Positions 1 to 10,153 are shown, counted from the stretch's first letter. The stretch is DNA of 64,000 nt from Dermatobacter hominis (GCF_020715685.1 NZ_CP085840.1:1488001-1552000), one strand, 5' to 3'. Notes: a model not told the origin generated them from the letters alone. Numbers and translations: made by a program.

Positions 1-1127
1 TCGGCGTTGAAGCGCCGGGTCGGCGCCAGCTCGACGTCGACCCGCTCGGCGATCGCCGCGAACTCCTTCGCGGCCTCCGAGTCGGGCTCGGCGACCGTGA
101 TCGGCGTACCGGTGTCGCCGCCCTCGCGGAGGGCGGGGACCAGCGGGATCTGTCCGAGCAGCGGCACCTGGACCTTGTCGGCCAACGCCTGGCCGCCGCC
201 GCTGCCGAAGATCTCGTATCGCTTCCCGTCGTCGCCGGTGAACCACGACATGTTCTCGATCACGCCCTTGAGGTCGAGGCGGACCTTCTCGGCCATGAAG
301 GCGGCGCGCTGCGCCACCGTCTGCGCCGCCGGCTGCGGCGTGGTCACCACGTACAGCTCGGCGCGCGGCAGGTACTGCGACAGCGAGATCGACACGTCGC
401 CCGTGCCCGGCGGGAGGTCGACGACCAGGTAGTCGGGCTCGTCCCAGTACACGTCGGTGAGGAACTGCTCGAGCGCCTTGTGGAGCATGGGGCCCCGCCA
501 GATGACCGGCTGGTCCTCCTCGACGAAGAAGCCCATCGAGATCAGCCGGACGCCGTGGGCCTCGGGCGGGATGATCATCTGGTCGATCAGCACCGGGGGG
601 CGCTCGATGCCGAGCATCCGCGGGACAGAGAAGCCCCAGACGTCGGCGTCGACGATGGCGACCGACTTCCCCCGTGCCGCCAGCGAGATCGCGAGGTTGG
701 TGGTCACCGACGACTTGCCGACGCCACCCTTGCCCGACGCCACGAGGAGGACGCGCGTCTTCGACGACGGGTCGGCGAACGGGATGGCGCGCCCCTCCGA
801 GTGGCCGTGGGTCGGCTGCGAACCCGCGGTCGACGCCGGGTCGCCGTGCAGCTTCTGGCGGAGGACGGCCCGCTCCTCGTCGGTCATCGAGGTGAACTCG
901 AGGGCGACGCGGTCGACGCCGTCGAGCGCGGTGACGGCCTCGGTGGCGCGCCGCTCGATCTCGTTCTTGAGGGGGCAGCCGGGCGTGGTGAGGGCGATGG
1001 TCAGGGCCACCGTCCCGCCGTCGACCTGCACGCCGCGCACCATGTCCAGGTCGACGATCGAGCGGTGCAGCTCGGGGTCCTGGACGGGGCGCAGCGCATC
1101 GATGACGGCGTCAGAGGTGGGGGCCAT
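1..1127 (-). CDS. mrp: Mrp/NBP35 family ATP-binding protein (3' end outside window)
   Basis: P-loop scaffold ATPase of the Mrp/ApbC/NBP35 family, which carries or assembles iron-sulfur clusters in the cytoplasm. Translation from the ATG at 1127 gives an N-terminal MIP18/DUF59 domain (reads MAPTSDAVIDALRPVQDPEL), then a deviant Walker A KGGVGKSS at about 695-740, then DADVWGFS and DLPPGTGD motifs typical of the family. The frame stays open to base 1, so the C-terminus is missing from the window. It lies 84 bp downstream of the amidase and on the same strand. A purine-rich stretch, CAGGGAAG, before the ATG may serve as a ribosome binding site. The family call is strong; a role for this particular copy is inferred from the family only. 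Confidence 0.9.
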   Translation of the reverse strand, partial: MAPTSDAVIDALRPVQDPELHRSIVDLDMVRGVQVDGGTVALTIALTTPGCPLKNEIERRATEAVTALDGVDRVALEFTSMTDEERAVLRQKLHGDPASTAGSQPTHGHSEGRAIPFADPSSKTRVLLVASGKGGVGKSSVTTNLAISLAARGKSVAIVDADVWGFSVPRMLGIERPPVLIDQMIIPPEAHGVRLISMGFFVEEDQPVIWRGPMLHKALEQFLTDVYWDEPDYLVVDLPPGTGDVSISLSQYLPRAELYVVTTPQPAAQTVAQRAAFMAEKVRLDLKGVIENMSWFTGDDGKRYEIFGSGGGQALADKVQVPLLGQIPLVPALREGGDTGTPITVAEPDSEAAKEFAAIAERVDVELAPTRRFNA

Positions 1128-1211
1128 GCGCTGAGCTTCCCTGCACGACGCCGCCGACGGCAAGCCGCCCCGGCGTGCCATCCGGCGCCTCCTCGCCCCC
1201 GCCGGTGCGCC

Positions 1212-2729
1212 TCAGGTGCCGAGCGCGCGCTCGAGCGCCGTGCCGGCCGAGACCAGCAGGTCCTCCCGGTCGGGCGGGGCGACGAGCTGCAGGCCGACCG
1301 GCAGCCCGTCCACCGTCCCGCACGGGACCGACAGCGCCGGGAAGCCGACGAAGCTCCACGGGATCGCGTTGCGCGACAGGACCATCAGGAACCGGGCGAA
1401 GTCGTCGGCCGGGGGCGCGACGACCGGCGACGTCGGCATGGCCAGGACGTCGTGGTCCCGGAACTGGTCGAGCAGCCGCTCGGCCAGCTCGGCCCGCACG
1501 CGCTGGGCGTCGAGGTAGTCGATCCCGGTCACCTCGTCCGCGCTGTCGAGCTGGTCGGCCACCTCCTCCCAGTAGCGGGTCCGGTCGAGCCCGAGCGTCC
1601 GGTGGGCGGCCGCCGCCTCGACCCGGCTGACCACCAGGCCCGCCGCGTTGGCGAGCTCCAGGTCGTCGGCCGTCGGGCGCAAGGCGAGGCCCACGGCCAC
1701 GGCCGGGACCGAGCCGAGGGCGCCGATCGCGCCCTCGACCACGCCCTGCAGCGCCGGGTCGGCACCGTCGAAGCCCGCGCCGACCACCCCGATGCGCAGC
1801 CCGCCGTCGCCGCTCGCAGTGCCGAGTGGGCTCACCGCCGCCAACCTCCGACCGCCGCCGAGCAGCTCGTCCAGCACCAGCGCCGCGTCGGCGACCGACG
1901 CGGCGATCACGCCGGCGTGGTCCATCGTCCACGCCAGGCTGACGATGCCCTCGGTGGGCACCCGGCCGTACGTGGGCTTCAGCCCGACCGCGCCCGACAG
2001 GGCCGACGGGATCCGGATCGACGCCCGGGTGTCGGTGCCGATCGACGCCAGCCCCATGCCGGTCGCCACCGCGACCGCGGATCCCCCGCTCGAGCCCCCG
2101 GGGATGCGCGACGGGTCCCGGGGGTTGCGGCTCTGCGGCGACGTCACGCCGAGCGCGAACTCGTGCGTGGCGACCTTCGCGAACGGCACCGCGCCGCCGG
2201 ACCGCGCCCGAGCCACGGCGACCGCGTCGCGCTCGGGGTGGTCGAGGTACGCGTCGGAGCCGCAGCGCGTGGGCAGGCCGGCGACGTCGATCACGTCCTT
2301 CACGGTGATCGGCACGCCGTGCAGCGGACCGCGCCACACGCCCTCGGCTGCCTCGAGGTCGAGCGCCGCCGCCTCGGCGAGCGCGGCGTGGACGTCCATG
2401 GCGACGACGCCGACCAGCTCCTCGTTGCGGGCCGCCACCGCGTCGACGGAGCGCTGCAGCAGCTCGACCGAGCTGGTCATCCCGGCGCGCAGCGCCCGCA
2501 CCGCGTCGTGCAGCGGGCCGGCTGCGTCGGGCGACACGCCGGCCGCCGACGCCGGCCGCCTCGGCGCCGGGCGACCGCCGAGGTCCGCGGCGGGCGGCGG
2601 GTCGTAGTCGAACGGGACGCGCCGGCGCCGGCCCGGAGGGTGCGCGGCCAGCACCGAGCGCGCGTCGATGAACGAGGACCGGGCCACGCTGCCACGCGGC
2701 CGGGTCCCGGGCCCGTCGGTGGACGTCAC
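1212..2729 (-). CDS. Amidase signature family hydrolase
   Basis: Amidase signature (AS) enzyme of 505 residues that hydrolyses a carboxamide through a Ser-cisSer-Lys triad. Visible are the catalytic Lys in PITVKD (about residue 144), the cis-Ser segment GGSSGGS (about 211-217) and the nucleophile segment [11 protein letters not shown] (Ser about 237). The GTG start at 2729 overlaps the TGA of the biuret-hydrolase-like gene by 4 bases (GTGA), so the two are translationally coupled; a longer upstream frame exists but would run through that gene. The first ~75 residues are Arg/Pro-rich and not part of the AS fold. By context it could act after the biuret hydrolase, as AtzE/HpxY or allophanate-type amidases do, but the substrate cannot be read from sequence. 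Confidence 0.9.
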   Translation of the reverse strand: MTSTDGPGTRPRGSVARSSFIDARSVLAAHPPGRRRRVPFDYDPPPAADLGGRPAPRRPASAAGVSPDAAGPLHDAVRALRAGMTSSVELLQRSVDAVAARNEELVGVVAMDVHAALAEAAALDLEAAEGVWRGPLHGVPITVKDVIDVAGLPTRCGSDAYLDHPERDAVAVARARSGGAVPFAKVATHEFALGVTSPQSRNPRDPSRIPGGSSGGSAVAVATGMGLASIGTDTRASIRIPSALSGAVGLKPTYGRVPTEGIVSLAWTMDHAGVIAASVADAALVLDELLGGGRRLAAVSPLGTASGDGGLRIGVVGAGFDGADPALQGVVEGAIGALGSVPAVAVGLALRPTADDLELANAAGLVVSRVEAAAAHRTLGLDRTRYWEEVADQLDSADEVTGIDYLDAQRVRAELAERLLDQFRDHDVLAMPTSPVVAPPADDFARFLMVLSRNAIPWSFVGFPALSVPCGTVDGLPVGLQLVAPPDREDLLVSAGTALERALGT

Positions 2730-3421
2730 GATCCGATGGCCTCCAGCAGCGCCGAGGACGGGGCGATCGCCCCGAAGACGCCGCCCTGCATCGTGACCAT
2801 CTTCAGCGCCGACTCGTAGTTGCCCACGTCGGTCGCGCCGGTGCAGTCGGTCAGGAGCAGGCACTCGTAGCCGCGGTCGTTGGCCTCGCGCATCGTCGTG
2901 TGGACGCACACGTCGGTCGTGATGCCGGTCAGCACGATGTGGGTGATGCCGTGCGTGCGCAGGACCAGGTCGAGGTCGGTGGCGTAGAACGCGCCCTTGC
3001 CGGGCTTGTCGATGATCGGCTCTCCCTCGAGGGGGTACACCTCGGGGACGATGTCCCAGCCGGGCTCGCCGTGCACGAGGATGCGCCCGCAGCCGCCCTC
3101 GTCACCGATGCCGGCGCCGATCTGCTTGGACCGCCACAGCTTGTTGGGCGGGCAGTCCGACAGGTCGGGGCGATGGCCCTCGCGAGTGTGGACCACCAGC
3201 CAGCCGGCGTCGCGCACGGCGTCGAGGACCTTGGCGGTCGGGCCCAGCCCGGCCCGCGTGAGCGACAGGTCGTAGCCCATCCGGTCGACGTAGCCGCCGG
3301 GACCGCAGAAGTCGGTCTGCCAGTCGATGTTGATGATCGCCGTTCGTGCGGGATCGATGACGCCGTCGTAGGGCCAGGCGTACGGCTCGGCGTCGACGGT
3401 CGTCTTCTGGGCGCCGGTCAT
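2726..3421 (-). CDS. biuH: BiuH-like biuret amidohydrolase (isochorismatase fold)
   Basis: Cysteine hydrolase of the isochorismatase-like superfamily, 231 residues. As I remember it, the sequence resembles the Rhizobium biuret hydrolase BiuH closely over its whole length, with shared blocks such as [43 protein letters not shown] and DKPGKG. The triad is present: Asp33 in NIDWQTDF, Lys139 in DKPGKG, Cys172 in TTDVCVHTT. The Gln of KMVTMQGG, which contacts substrate in BiuH, is also kept. The likely reaction is biuret to allophanate plus ammonia. Its ATG overlaps the TGA of an upstream paralogue (ATGA), and its TGA overlaps the amidase start (GTGA). A related ureide or ureidoacrylate substrate remains possible. 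Confidence 0.8.
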   Translation of the reverse strand: MTGAQKTTVDAEPYAWPYDGVIDPARTAIINIDWQTDFCGPGGYVDRMGYDLSLTRAGLGPTAKVLDAVRDAGWLVVHTREGHRPDLSDCPPNKLWRSKQIGAGIGDEGGCGRILVHGEPGWDIVPEVYPLEGEPIIDKPGKGAFYATDLDLVLRTHGITHIVLTGITTDVCVHTTMREANDRGYECLLLTDCTGATDVGNYESALKMVTMQGGVFGAIAPSSALLEAIGS

Positions 3422-4086
3422 GCGGACTCCTCGAGTGCTGGTTCGTGGTCGGGGGACGGCTCCGGCCTGCTCGGCGCGGAGGCGGCGGCGGGAGCCGCCG
3501 ATCGGTGCTGCTGGAGCGACTCGAGGAGCGGGGCCACCGGGCCGATGGCCCCGAAGATCCCGCCCGACATCGTCACCGAGTGCAGCTCGTGCTCGGACGT
3601 CCACGGGTCGAGCGGGGCCGACACGTCGATCGGGGTCAGGCACTCGTAGCCGCGGTCGTTCGCGCTGCGGACCGTGCAGGACACGGTCACCTCGGCGGCG
3701 AGCCCGACCACGACCAGCAGGTCCCGGCGCCGGGACCGGAGCTCCTGGTCGAGCGAGCTGCCGAAGAACCCGTCGTGGCCGGCGGCCGACACGAGCACGT
3801 CCTCGGGACCGGGGCGCAGCACCGGCGCCCAGGCCTCCATGCCCACCTCGGGCAGGAGCGGACGCGGCCGCGCCGCGGGCGAGGTGTGGCGGACGTGGCA
3901 GACGATGCCGCCCGACCGCCGGACCGCACCCGACAGCTCCTCGATCCGGTCGATCGCGGTCGGCACGTCGAGCGATGCCTCGGCGTGGGCCCGCTGCACG
4001 CCGGTGACGACGAGCGCGAGCCGGGTGGGGTCGAACGCGCCGTCCCAGGGCCAGGGGTAGGGCTCGGTGGACGGGATGGTGGTCAT
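3418..4086 (-). CDS. Isochorismatase-fold paralogue of BiuH lacking the catalytic triad
   Basis: A 222-residue relative of the next gene. It shares the start ([13 protein letters not shown] against [13 protein letters not shown]), the ANDRGYEC block and the [10 protein letters not shown] block. All catalytic positions differ: the Asp of IDWQ is Gly29 (VTGVQ), the Lys of DKPGKG is Ala101, the Cys of TDVC is Thr134 (AEVT), and the Gln of TMQGG is Ser. It is therefore very unlikely to hydrolyse anything by the family mechanism. The ATG overlap with biuH (ATGA at 3418-3421) implies co-translation, so a non-catalytic partner subunit or a ligand-binding regulator is plausible. The C-terminal ~35 residues are Ala/Pro/Glu-rich and look disordered. 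The frame is intact, so it is not an obvious pseudogene. Confidence 0.75.
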   Translation of the reverse strand: MTTIPSTEPYPWPWDGAFDPTRLALVVTGVQRAHAEASLDVPTAIDRIEELSGAVRRSGGIVCHVRHTSPAARPRPLLPEVGMEAWAPVLRPGPEDVLVSAAGHDGFFGSSLDQELRSRRRDLLVVVGLAAEVTVSCTVRSANDRGYECLTPIDVSAPLDPWTSEHELHSVTMSGGIFGAIGPVAPLLESLQQHRSAAPAAASAPSRPEPSPDHEPALEESA

Positions 4087-4123
4087 GTGGCTGCGTCCAT
4101 GGGCGCGGGCTCCTCGGTCCGGC

Positions 4124-4161
4124 GGTCCCCGGTCCCGCCGGTGTCGGCGGGACCGGGGACC
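4124..4161 (-). terminator. Perfect 17-bp hairpin between the binding-protein gene and the BiuH paralogue
   Basis: Arms 4124-4140 and 4145-4161 are exact reverse complements with the 4-base loop gtgt. The hairpin lies 7 bp past the stop of the binding-protein gene and 38 bp before the next ATG. There is no T-run, so it may act as a partial terminator or as an mRNA 3'-end protector that raises binding-protein levels relative to the enzymes. Confidence 0.75.
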
Positions 4162-4167
4162 CGGCGG

Positions 4168-5385
4168 TCACATCGACGGCATCTCGCCGACGACGCCCTC
4201 GACGAAGGCCGAGTTCATCTCCTCGACCTCGGCGTAGGTCGGCTGCTTGCCGGCCGGCACCATCTCCTCGCCGGTGTTCGACGTCAGCGGACCGGCGAAG
4301 GGGTTCAGCTCGCCCGAGGCCAGCTTCTGCTCCGCCTCGTCGACCAGCGCCTTCGTCTCGTCGGTCACCGACGGGCCGAACTCCGACTTCACGAACGGGT
4401 TGTTGCCGTCCTGGTAGCCGACCCGGTAGTTGGCGTTGTACTTCGAGCCGGTGAAGTCGCCGGCAAGCGCCACCTTGACGATGTCGGAGTAGAGGTCGTC
4501 CCAGTCCCACTCCGAACCGCCGAGCCAGCCCTTGGGCGCCAGCTCGGACGCATCGGCGTGGTAGCCGACCACGAACTTGCCGGCGGTCTCGGCCGCCTTG
4601 GTGATCGTCGCCGTGCAGTCCTGGTGCTGGGTCAGCACGTCGGCGCCCTGGCCGAGGAGGCTCTCGGCCGCCTGCGCCTGCGCCGCCGGGTCGCACCAGC
4701 TCGACGTGTTCACCACGTAGGTCTTCACGTCGGGGTTGACCGAGGCCGCACCGAGCTGGAAGGCGTTGATGTTCGCCACCGTCTGCGGGATCGGGAAGGC
4801 GTAGACGTAGCCGAGCTTGTCCGACGTCGTGGCCTTTCCGGCCAGGATGCCGGCCAGGTACACGGGCTCCCACACGGTGCCGAAGTAGGTGCCGAGGTTC
4901 TTCGGCATCTCACCCTCGACGAAGCCGCCCTGGTGGACGACCACGACGTCGGGGTTGTCGGCGGCCACGCTCTTGGCGGCGTCGAGGTGCCCGTAGCTCG
5001 TGGCGAAGATGATCTTGGCGCCCTTGTCGATCATCCCCTGCATGACCCGGGCCGCCTCGTCGGTCTCCGGCACGTTCTCGGCCGTGAGCACCTCGAGGTC
5101 GGGGTTCGCCTCCTTGACCGCCTGGGACGCCTCGTAGACGGCCTGGTTGTAGCCGAAGTCGTCCTTGGGGCCGACCATGATGAAGCCGACGGCTTCGCTG
5201 TCCTTGCCGGGCGCCGAGCTCGAGCCCGAGTCGGCGTCGGCCGAGCTGGTGCCGCCGTCGTTGCTGGAGCACGCCGCGGTGAGGAGCGCGATCGCTCCGA
5301 GCGCCGCGACGGCCAGCAGCGCCATCGAGCGCCTGGGGTTCCGCCTCCGTTGCGGTCGGGTCGACCGTGTCGTTCCTGTGGGCAT
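4168..5385 (-). CDS. BMP family ABC transporter substrate-binding lipoprotein
   Basis: Solute-binding lipoprotein of 405 residues in the BMP (PnrA/Med/BmpA) family, which mostly binds nucleosides and related small molecules. The N-terminus has an Arg-rich n-region, a hydrophobic core and the lipobox LTAAC with Cys39; a Ser/Gly/Asp linker follows, then the family start [16 protein letters not shown]. The ATG at 5385 is chosen over an upstream in-frame ATG because AAAGGA lies about 8 bases before it and the upstream sequence is a tandem repeat. It completes the importer whose permeases and ATPase are encoded just upstream. With a biuret-hydrolase-like enzyme downstream, a ureide or purine breakdown product is a reasonable ligand guess. 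Confidence 0.9.
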   Translation of the reverse strand: MPTGTTRSTRPQRRRNPRRSMALLAVAALGAIALLTAACSSNDGGTSSADADSGSSSAPGKDSEAVGFIMVGPKDDFGYNQAVYEASQAVKEANPDLEVLTAENVPETDEAARVMQGMIDKGAKIIFATSYGHLDAAKSVAADNPDVVVVHQGGFVEGEMPKNLGTYFGTVWEPVYLAGILAGKATTSDKLGYVYAFPIPQTVANINAFQLGAASVNPDVKTYVVNTSSWCDPAAQAQAAESLLGQGADVLTQHQDCTATITKAAETAGKFVVGYHADASELAPKGWLGGSEWDWDDLYSDIVKVALAGDFTGSKYNANYRVGYQDGNNPFVKSEFGPSVTDETKALVDEAEQKLASGELNPFAGPLTSNTGEEMVPAGKQPTYAEVEEMNSAFVEGVVGEMPSM

Positions 5386-5395
5386 GGCTGTCCTT

Positions 5396-5506
5396 TCAAT
5401 GAGCGCCGGCGGGCCGGCGGGGGTCAATGAGCGCCGGCGGGCCGGCGGGGGTCAATGAGCGCCGGCGGGCCGGCGGGGATCGATGAGCGCCGGCGGGCCG
5501 GCGGGG
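5396..5506. repeat. Four tandem copies of a 28-bp GC-rich unit
   Basis: Units begin at 5396, 5424, 5452 and 5480, each reading tcaatgagcgccggcgggcc and so on. The first three differ at most in the last base; the fourth has one substitution and is 1 base shorter. Each unit contains GCCGGCGGGCCGGC, which can fold on itself. The array fills the gap between permease and binding-protein genes, just upstream of the latter's ribosome binding site. There are no spacers, so it is not a CRISPR. Confidence 0.95.
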
Positions 5507-5537
5507 TCGAGGTTCCGGGGTTCGGGATCGGGTGGGC

Positions 5538-6455
5538 TCAGGACACGGGCGACAGGTCGAAGACCTTCCGCAGGCCTTCGGGCGTGTCCTCGGCCTGGCG
5601 CTTGGCCAGGACCATCAGCGCCAGGATCGTCGTGGCGTACGGGATGGCGTGCAGGGCGAACTGGTTGACCGAGTAGCCCCGGGACTGCAGGGCCGGCGAG
5701 AGGGCGAGGGCGGTGCCGAAGAGGAACGAGCCGGCCCAGACGGGGACGGGCCGGCGGTTGGCGAAGATCACGACCGCGACGGCGATGAAGCCTCGCCCCT
5801 GGATCATGTTCTCGAACCAGGCGTTCGCGTAGGCCGTCGACAGCTGGGCGCCGCCGATCCCGGCGAGCACGCCGCCGAGCACCACGCCCGCGTACTGCAC
5901 GGGCAACACCCGGTGGCCGTAGGTGGCGAGCACCTCGGTGCGCTCGCCGACGCCGCGGAGCAGGAGGCCCCAGCGGCTGCGGAACAGCAGCCACCACGTG
6001 GCCGGCACGAGCAGGTACACGAGGTAGGTCAGCGGGTCCTGCTGGAAGAACACCTCGCCGACGAAGGGGATGGACCCGAGCAGCGGCAGGTCGACGATCT
6101 CGAACGGCGTGATCGTCTGGCTCACGTAGGCGACGCCGAACAGCGACGTGAGCCCGAGCGCGAGGAACAGGACGACGAGGCCGGTCGCGAGCTGGTTCGC
6201 TCCCCGGGACAGGACGAAGAAGGCGACGACCAGCGAGAGCAGGCCGCCCGCGACGGCGCCGCCGATCGCGCCGAGCCACGGGCTGCCCGACTGGGCGGCC
6301 ACCGCGTAGCCGGCGCAGGCACCGGCGAGCATGCAGCCCTCGGTGCCGAGGTTGACCACGCCGGCCCGCTCGGAGATCGTCTCGCCGAGCGCCGCGTAGG
6401 CGATCGAGGTGGAGCCGCGGACCCCGCCGCTGAAGATCTCGGTGAGCAGGTTCAC
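5538..6455 (-). CDS. ABC transporter permease, BMP/nucleoside type (second subunit)
   Basis: Integral membrane permease of 305 residues with about eight hydrophobic segments. It has the signature start LGETISERAGVVNLGTEGCM, which defines the NupQ/YufQ-like subunit of nucleoside-type importers. The GTG at 6455 overlaps the TGA of the first permease (GTGA), and GAGGGGAG precedes it at a good distance. It pairs with the first permease in the membrane and is powered by the double-domain ATPase encoded upstream. The last residues are VFDLSPVS. Confidence 0.92.
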   Translation of the reverse strand: MNLLTEIFSGGVRGSTSIAYAALGETISERAGVVNLGTEGCMLAGACAGYAVAAQSGSPWLGAIGGAVAGGLLSLVVAFFVLSRGANQLATGLVVLFLALGLTSLFGVAYVSQTITPFEIVDLPLLGSIPFVGEVFFQQDPLTYLVYLLVPATWWLLFRSRWGLLLRGVGERTEVLATYGHRVLPVQYAGVVLGGVLAGIGGAQLSTAYANAWFENMIQGRGFIAVAVVIFANRRPVPVWAGSFLFGTALALSPALQSRGYSVNQFALHAIPYATTILALMVLAKRQAEDTPEGLRKVFDLSPVS

Positions 6456-7690
6456 GACGGGCTCCCCTCGGTGACGGTGGTGTCGGTGCGGTCGGTCACG
6501 TCGACGACGTCGGGCGCGCCGTCGGGTACGGCGTCGGGCAGGTCGACGGCGGGCGGGGCGCCGTCGAGCGCCGCGCCGGGCTCGGCGCTCGGCTCCGGTG
6601 GCGCCGCGGTCGCGTCGGCCGGCGGCTTGAGGAAGAGGAAGCCCTTGCCCTTGCCGGTCCATCCGAAGACGGCGAGGAGCACGCAGGCCATCAGGACGTT
6701 CACCGACGCCGCCGGCAGGCCCGAGTCGATCTGCAGGCTGTCGCCGGCGACGGTGAGCGCAGCGAGCACGATCGACGAGATCACCACCCGCACGGGGTGG
6801 TGCCGGGCCAGCCAGCTGGCGAGGAAGGCGATGTAGCCGTACTGGAAGAGGAAGCCGCCCCGGAGCTTGAACTCGGCGCCGGCGATCTGCGTGAAGCCGC
6901 CGATGCCGGCGAGGGCGCCGCCGACGAGCATGGCGCCGAGCATGAGCGCGCCGACCCGGTAGCCCGCCCGGCGGGCCGCCTCGGGGTTGCCGCCGACCAC
7001 CCGGAGCCGGAAGCCCCACGTCGTGTAGCGCAGGACCGCCCACACCACGCCGACGGCGACCAGGGCGATGATGAAGCCCATGTGCAGCGTCGTCGTCCCG
7101 ATGAGCGGCAGCCGTGCGTTCACCGGCAGCTCGACGCTCTGGGGCTGGCCGGAGCCGTTCGGGTCCTTCCAGGCGTCGTAGATGAGGAAGCTCATCAGGT
7201 CGATCGCGAGGTAGTTGAGCAGCAGCGTGGTGACGGCCTCGTTGATGCGCAGCTGCTCCCGCAGCACGCCGGCGATGCCGGCCCAGAGCGCACCGGCGAT
7301 GGCGGCGCCGATCAGCATCGCCGGGAGCAGGATCGCCATCGGCGTGCCGCCGCCGAGCATGTTGACCACGCCGGCCGCGGCGATGCCCCCGAGGACGAGC
7401 TGGCCCTCGCCGCCCACGTTGGTGAGCCCCGCGCGGGCGGGCACGGCCACGGCGAGCGCCGCCAGGATGATCGGCGTCGCCTTGATGAGGACCTCGTAGA
7501 CGGACTTGGTCCGGGTCAGCGACTGGAACATCTCCGAGTAGGCCTCGATCGGGCTGACGCCCTTCGACCAGATCACGGCACCGAACACCACGAAGGCGCC
7601 GACGATGGCGACCAGCCACCGGAGGAAGGTGTCGGCCCGCTCCCGGCCTCGGGAGGTGCCGTCGGGCGGGGCGAGCTGTGCGGCGGTCAC
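6452..7690 (-). CDS. ABC transporter permease, BMP/nucleoside type (first subunit)
   Basis: Membrane permease of 412 residues with roughly nine to ten hydrophobic helices and the family block [18 protein letters not shown]. The helices end near residue 345 and are followed by a tail of about 60 residues rich in Pro, Ala and Asp, which is not usual for the family and is probably cytoplasmic and flexible. GTG at 7690 overlaps the TGA of the ATPase gene (GTGA). It corresponds to the NupP/YufP-like subunit that forms the pore with the second permease. Confidence 0.92.
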   Translation of the reverse strand: MTAAQLAPPDGTSRGRERADTFLRWLVAIVGAFVVFGAVIWSKGVSPIEAYSEMFQSLTRTKSVYEVLIKATPIILAALAVAVPARAGLTNVGGEGQLVLGGIAAAGVVNMLGGGTPMAILLPAMLIGAAIAGALWAGIAGVLREQLRINEAVTTLLLNYLAIDLMSFLIYDAWKDPNGSGQPQSVELPVNARLPLIGTTTLHMGFIIALVAVGVVWAVLRYTTWGFRLRVVGGNPEAARRAGYRVGALMLGAMLVGGALAGIGGFTQIAGAEFKLRGGFLFQYGYIAFLASWLARHHPVRVVISSIVLAALTVAGDSLQIDSGLPAASVNVLMACVLLAVFGWTGKGKGFLFLKPPADATAAPPEPSAEPGAALDGAPPAVDLPDAVPDGAPDVVDVTDRTDTTVTEGSPS

Positions 7691-9264
7691 GACGCGCTCC
7701 CCTCGCCGACGCCGGCGCCGACGGGCACCGACTCGCTCTGGATCATGAGGGCTCCGATCTCGTAGCGGTCCGTCTCGGCGGGGTCGAGGACGCCGACGAC
7801 CTTCCCGGCGTTCAGGACCACGATCCGGTCCGACAGCTCGAGCAGCTCGTCCAGGTCCTCGGAGATGAGCAGCACCCCTGCGCCCGCAGCCCGGTGCTCG
7901 AGCAGCAGCTCCTGGGTGCGCCGCGTCTTGGCGATGTCGAGGCCCCGGCACGGGTACGCCGCGACGACGAGCGACCGGGGCGCCCCGAGCGCCCGGGCGA
8001 GCATCACCCGTTGGATGTTGCCGCCGGACAGGTCGGCCACGACGCGGCTCCCGGCTGCGAGCTCGAGCCCGGTGCCGGCGGCCAGCTCGTCGAGGCGGAT
8101 CTCGACCGCGTCCCAGTCGATGCCCACCCCGGAGCGGAAGGCGCCGAGGTCGTCGAGCGCCACGTGCTCGGCGACGGTCAGGCCCGGGACGACGGCGTCG
8201 GTGATCGGGTCCTCGGGGACACCGGTCGCGCCGTGGGCCATGGCGTCGGTGACGCTGTGGCGGGTGAGCGGCTCGCCCGACATCACGACCGTGCCCTGCT
8301 CGACGGACCGGAGGCCGAGCGCCACCTCGTAGAGCTCGCGCTGGCCGTTGCCGGCGATGCCGGCGACGCCGACGAGCTCGCCGGCCCTCACGTCGACGGT
8401 CACCCCGTCGAGCGCGATGCCGCCGTCGTCGCCCTTGGCCACGACGTCCTGGACGTCGAGCACCCGCGCCGCCCGGTCGTCGACGGCGACCCGCTCGCTC
8501 GCCAGCGGGGCGACCGCCACGCCGACCATGTGCTCGATGAGCTCGGCGTCGTCGAGGGTCCGGTGGTCGGCGCCCTGCAGCACCATCTTCCCGCCCCGGA
8601 GCACCGACACCCGGTCGGCGATCGAGCGGGCCTCGGCGAGCTTGTGGGTGATGATGACGATCGACAGGCCGTCGGCCCGCAGCGAGTCGACCGCGCCGAA
8701 CAGCGCCTCGACCTCCTGCGGCGCGAGCACGCTGGTCGGCTCGTCGAGGATGACCAGCCGGGCGCCGGCCAGCAGCACCTTGAGGATCTCGACCCGCTGG
8801 CGCTCGCCGATCGACAGGTGCCGGACGAGCGCCTTGGGGTCGACCTGCAGGCCGTAGCGCTCCGACGCCGCCGAGATCCGGGCCGCCAGCTCCTTGCGGG
8901 AGAACGTCGGCCCGTGGAGCGGCAGCGCCAGGGCGATGTTCTCGGTGACCGTGAACGCAGGGATCAGACGGAGGTCCTGGAAGACCATGCCGATGCCCGC
9001 CTCCCGGCCGACGGCCGGCGAGCTGATGTCGATCACGGTCCCGTCGACGGCGATCTCGCCCGCCGTCGGTTGGTAGGTGCCGTAGATCATCTTCATCAAC
9101 GTCGACTTGCCGGCGCCGTTCTCCCCGAGGAGGGCGTGCACCTCGCCGACGGCGATCTCGAGGTCGACGGCGTCGTTGGCGACGAGGTCGCCGAAGCGCT
9201 TGGTCAGCCCCCGCACCTCGAGACGGGGCACGCCGGCCTGTGGTGGTCCGAGCTCGGTCGTCAC
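7687..9264 (-). CDS. ABC transporter ATPase with two nucleotide-binding domains, BMP/nucleoside type
   Basis: Duplicated ATPase of 525 residues. Domain 1 has Walker [10 protein letters not shown] (about 47-55), signature [12 protein letters not shown] and Walker B LVILDEP. Domain 2 has the degenerate Walker [10 protein letters not shown], signature LSGGNIQR and an altered Walker B region AAYPCRGLD, as is normal in the NupO/YufO and sugar-importer families. It energises the two permeases encoded next. GTG at 9264 overlaps the TGA of the GntR gene (GTGA), which makes the regulator the first gene of the transcript and suggests autoregulation. Confidence 0.93.
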   Translation of the reverse strand: MTTELGPPQAGVPRLEVRGLTKRFGDLVANDAVDLEIAVGEVHALLGENGAGKSTLMKMIYGTYQPTAGEIAVDGTVIDISSPAVGREAGIGMVFQDLRLIPAFTVTENIALALPLHGPTFSRKELAARISAASERYGLQVDPKALVRHLSIGERQRVEILKVLLAGARLVILDEPTSVLAPQEVEALFGAVDSLRADGLSIVIITHKLAEARSIADRVSVLRGGKMVLQGADHRTLDDAELIEHMVGVAVAPLASERVAVDDRAARVLDVQDVVAKGDDGGIALDGVTVDVRAGELVGVAGIAGNGQRELYEVALGLRSVEQGTVVMSGEPLTRHSVTDAMAHGATGVPEDPITDAVVPGLTVAEHVALDDLGAFRSGVGIDWDAVEIRLDELAAGTGLELAAGSRVVADLSGGNIQRVMLARALGAPRSLVVAAYPCRGLDIAKTRRTQELLLEHRAAGAGVLLISEDLDELLELSDRIVVLNAGKVVGVLDPAETDRYEIGALMIQSESVPVGAGVGEGSAS

Positions 9265-9962
9265 TGCTCCTCCGTTCCCGTCGCCATCCGGGTGATCGCC
9301 CGGGCGACCCGGTCCTCGACCACCGCGATCGAGGTGCCGATGTGCTGCGTGAAGAGCGCCTCGGCCCGGTCGGGCGCCCCTGCGAGGAGCGCCTGGATGA
9401 TCGCCAGGTGCTCGTCGATCGTCGTGTCGATGCGACCGGGGACGAGGAAGTCCTGCATGCGCACCAGGCGGATGCGGTCGTTGACCTGGCGGAGCAGGTC
9501 GACAACGACCGGGTTGCCGGCCGCCTCGGCCAGCCCGAGGTGGAAGTCCTCGTCGTGGGTGACGAAGCCGGGATCCGGCTCGTGGTCGGCCTCCTCGGCG
9601 AGCGCCTGCCAGTCGGCGAGGAGGTCCTCGAGCACCGCGCGGTCGTGGGTGGTGCCGTGGGTGGCGGGCAGCTGCAGGCACGAGCGCTCGAGCAGCGCCC
9701 GGGCCTCGTAGGTGTGGCGCACCATCGAGACGTCGGGGGCGACGGGGCGGAACCCGCCGTCGCTCCAGCGGGTGACGAGGCCCTCGGCCGAGAGCCGCAG
9801 CAGCGCCTCCCGGATCGGCGTGCGGGACACGCCGGCCAGCGCCGCCAACCGCTCCTCGCCCAGGCGCACGTTCAGCGGGAACTCGCCGGCGAGCAGCCGG
9901 CGCTTCAGCTCCGCATACGCGTGGTCGGCGCGCGTGGCCCCCGACAGGACGGCGTCGGTCAC
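9261..9962 (-). CDS. GntR family (FCD/FadR-type) transcriptional regulator
   Basis: DNA-binding regulator of 233 residues. The N-terminal winged helix includes the recognition region [20 protein letters not shown] (about 36-56). The C-terminal FCD domain keeps metal/ligand residues in [18 protein letters not shown] and FTQHIG. It likely represses the transporter and hydrolase genes that follow it and senses a pathway metabolite. The start is GTG at 9962. Three 8-bp repeats of TGTATGCA type lie 17-48 bp upstream (9979-10010) and are the natural operator candidate. Confidence 0.93.
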   Translation of the reverse strand: MTDAVLSGATRADHAYAELKRRLLAGEFPLNVRLGEERLAALAGVSRTPIREALLRLSAEGLVTRWSDGGFRPVAPDVSMVRHTYEARALLERSCLQLPATHGTTHDRAVLEDLLADWQALAEEADHEPDPGFVTHDEDFHLGLAEAAGNPVVVDLLRQVNDRIRLVRMQDFLVPGRIDTTIDEHLAIIQALLAGAPDRAEALFTQHIGTSIAVVEDRVARAITRMATGTEEQ

Positions 9963-9978
9963 CGCGTCACCGCCCCGC

Positions 9979-10010
9979 CGTATGCAGGTCTGTATGCAGC
10001 GCTGTACACA
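9979..10010. promoter_or_regulatory. Candidate GntR operator: three 8-bp repeats at 12-bp spacing
   Basis: CGTATGCA (9979-9986), TGTATGCA (9991-9998) and TGTACACA (10003-10010) lie in phase at 12-bp intervals. The last two also form an imperfect palindrome of 20 bp centred on AGCGCT (16 of 20 positions match). The site is just upstream of the GntR gene, a typical place for autoregulation. Confidence 0.55.
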
Positions 10011-10153
10011 CGCCGGGGACAGTACGGATGACCCGTTTCGGTGGATGGTCCCGACGGTTTCCGTCGCGTGAACGAACGATCACACGGTCCCCGGCGGCCG
10101 ACCTCGGGCGCGCCGAGACCGCGATGGCGCGGCCCGGCGGGCCCCGGGGCGCG

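Noticed and set aside
480-2819. Long plus-strand ORF (779 codons) opposite the Mrp and amidase genes
   Set aside because: It is the antisense of well-supported genes; its residues are dominated by Arg, Asp and Gly as expected for a shadow frame in GC-rich DNA.
5396-5506. CRISPR array
   Set aside because: The 28-bp units abut without spacers and no cas genes are nearby.
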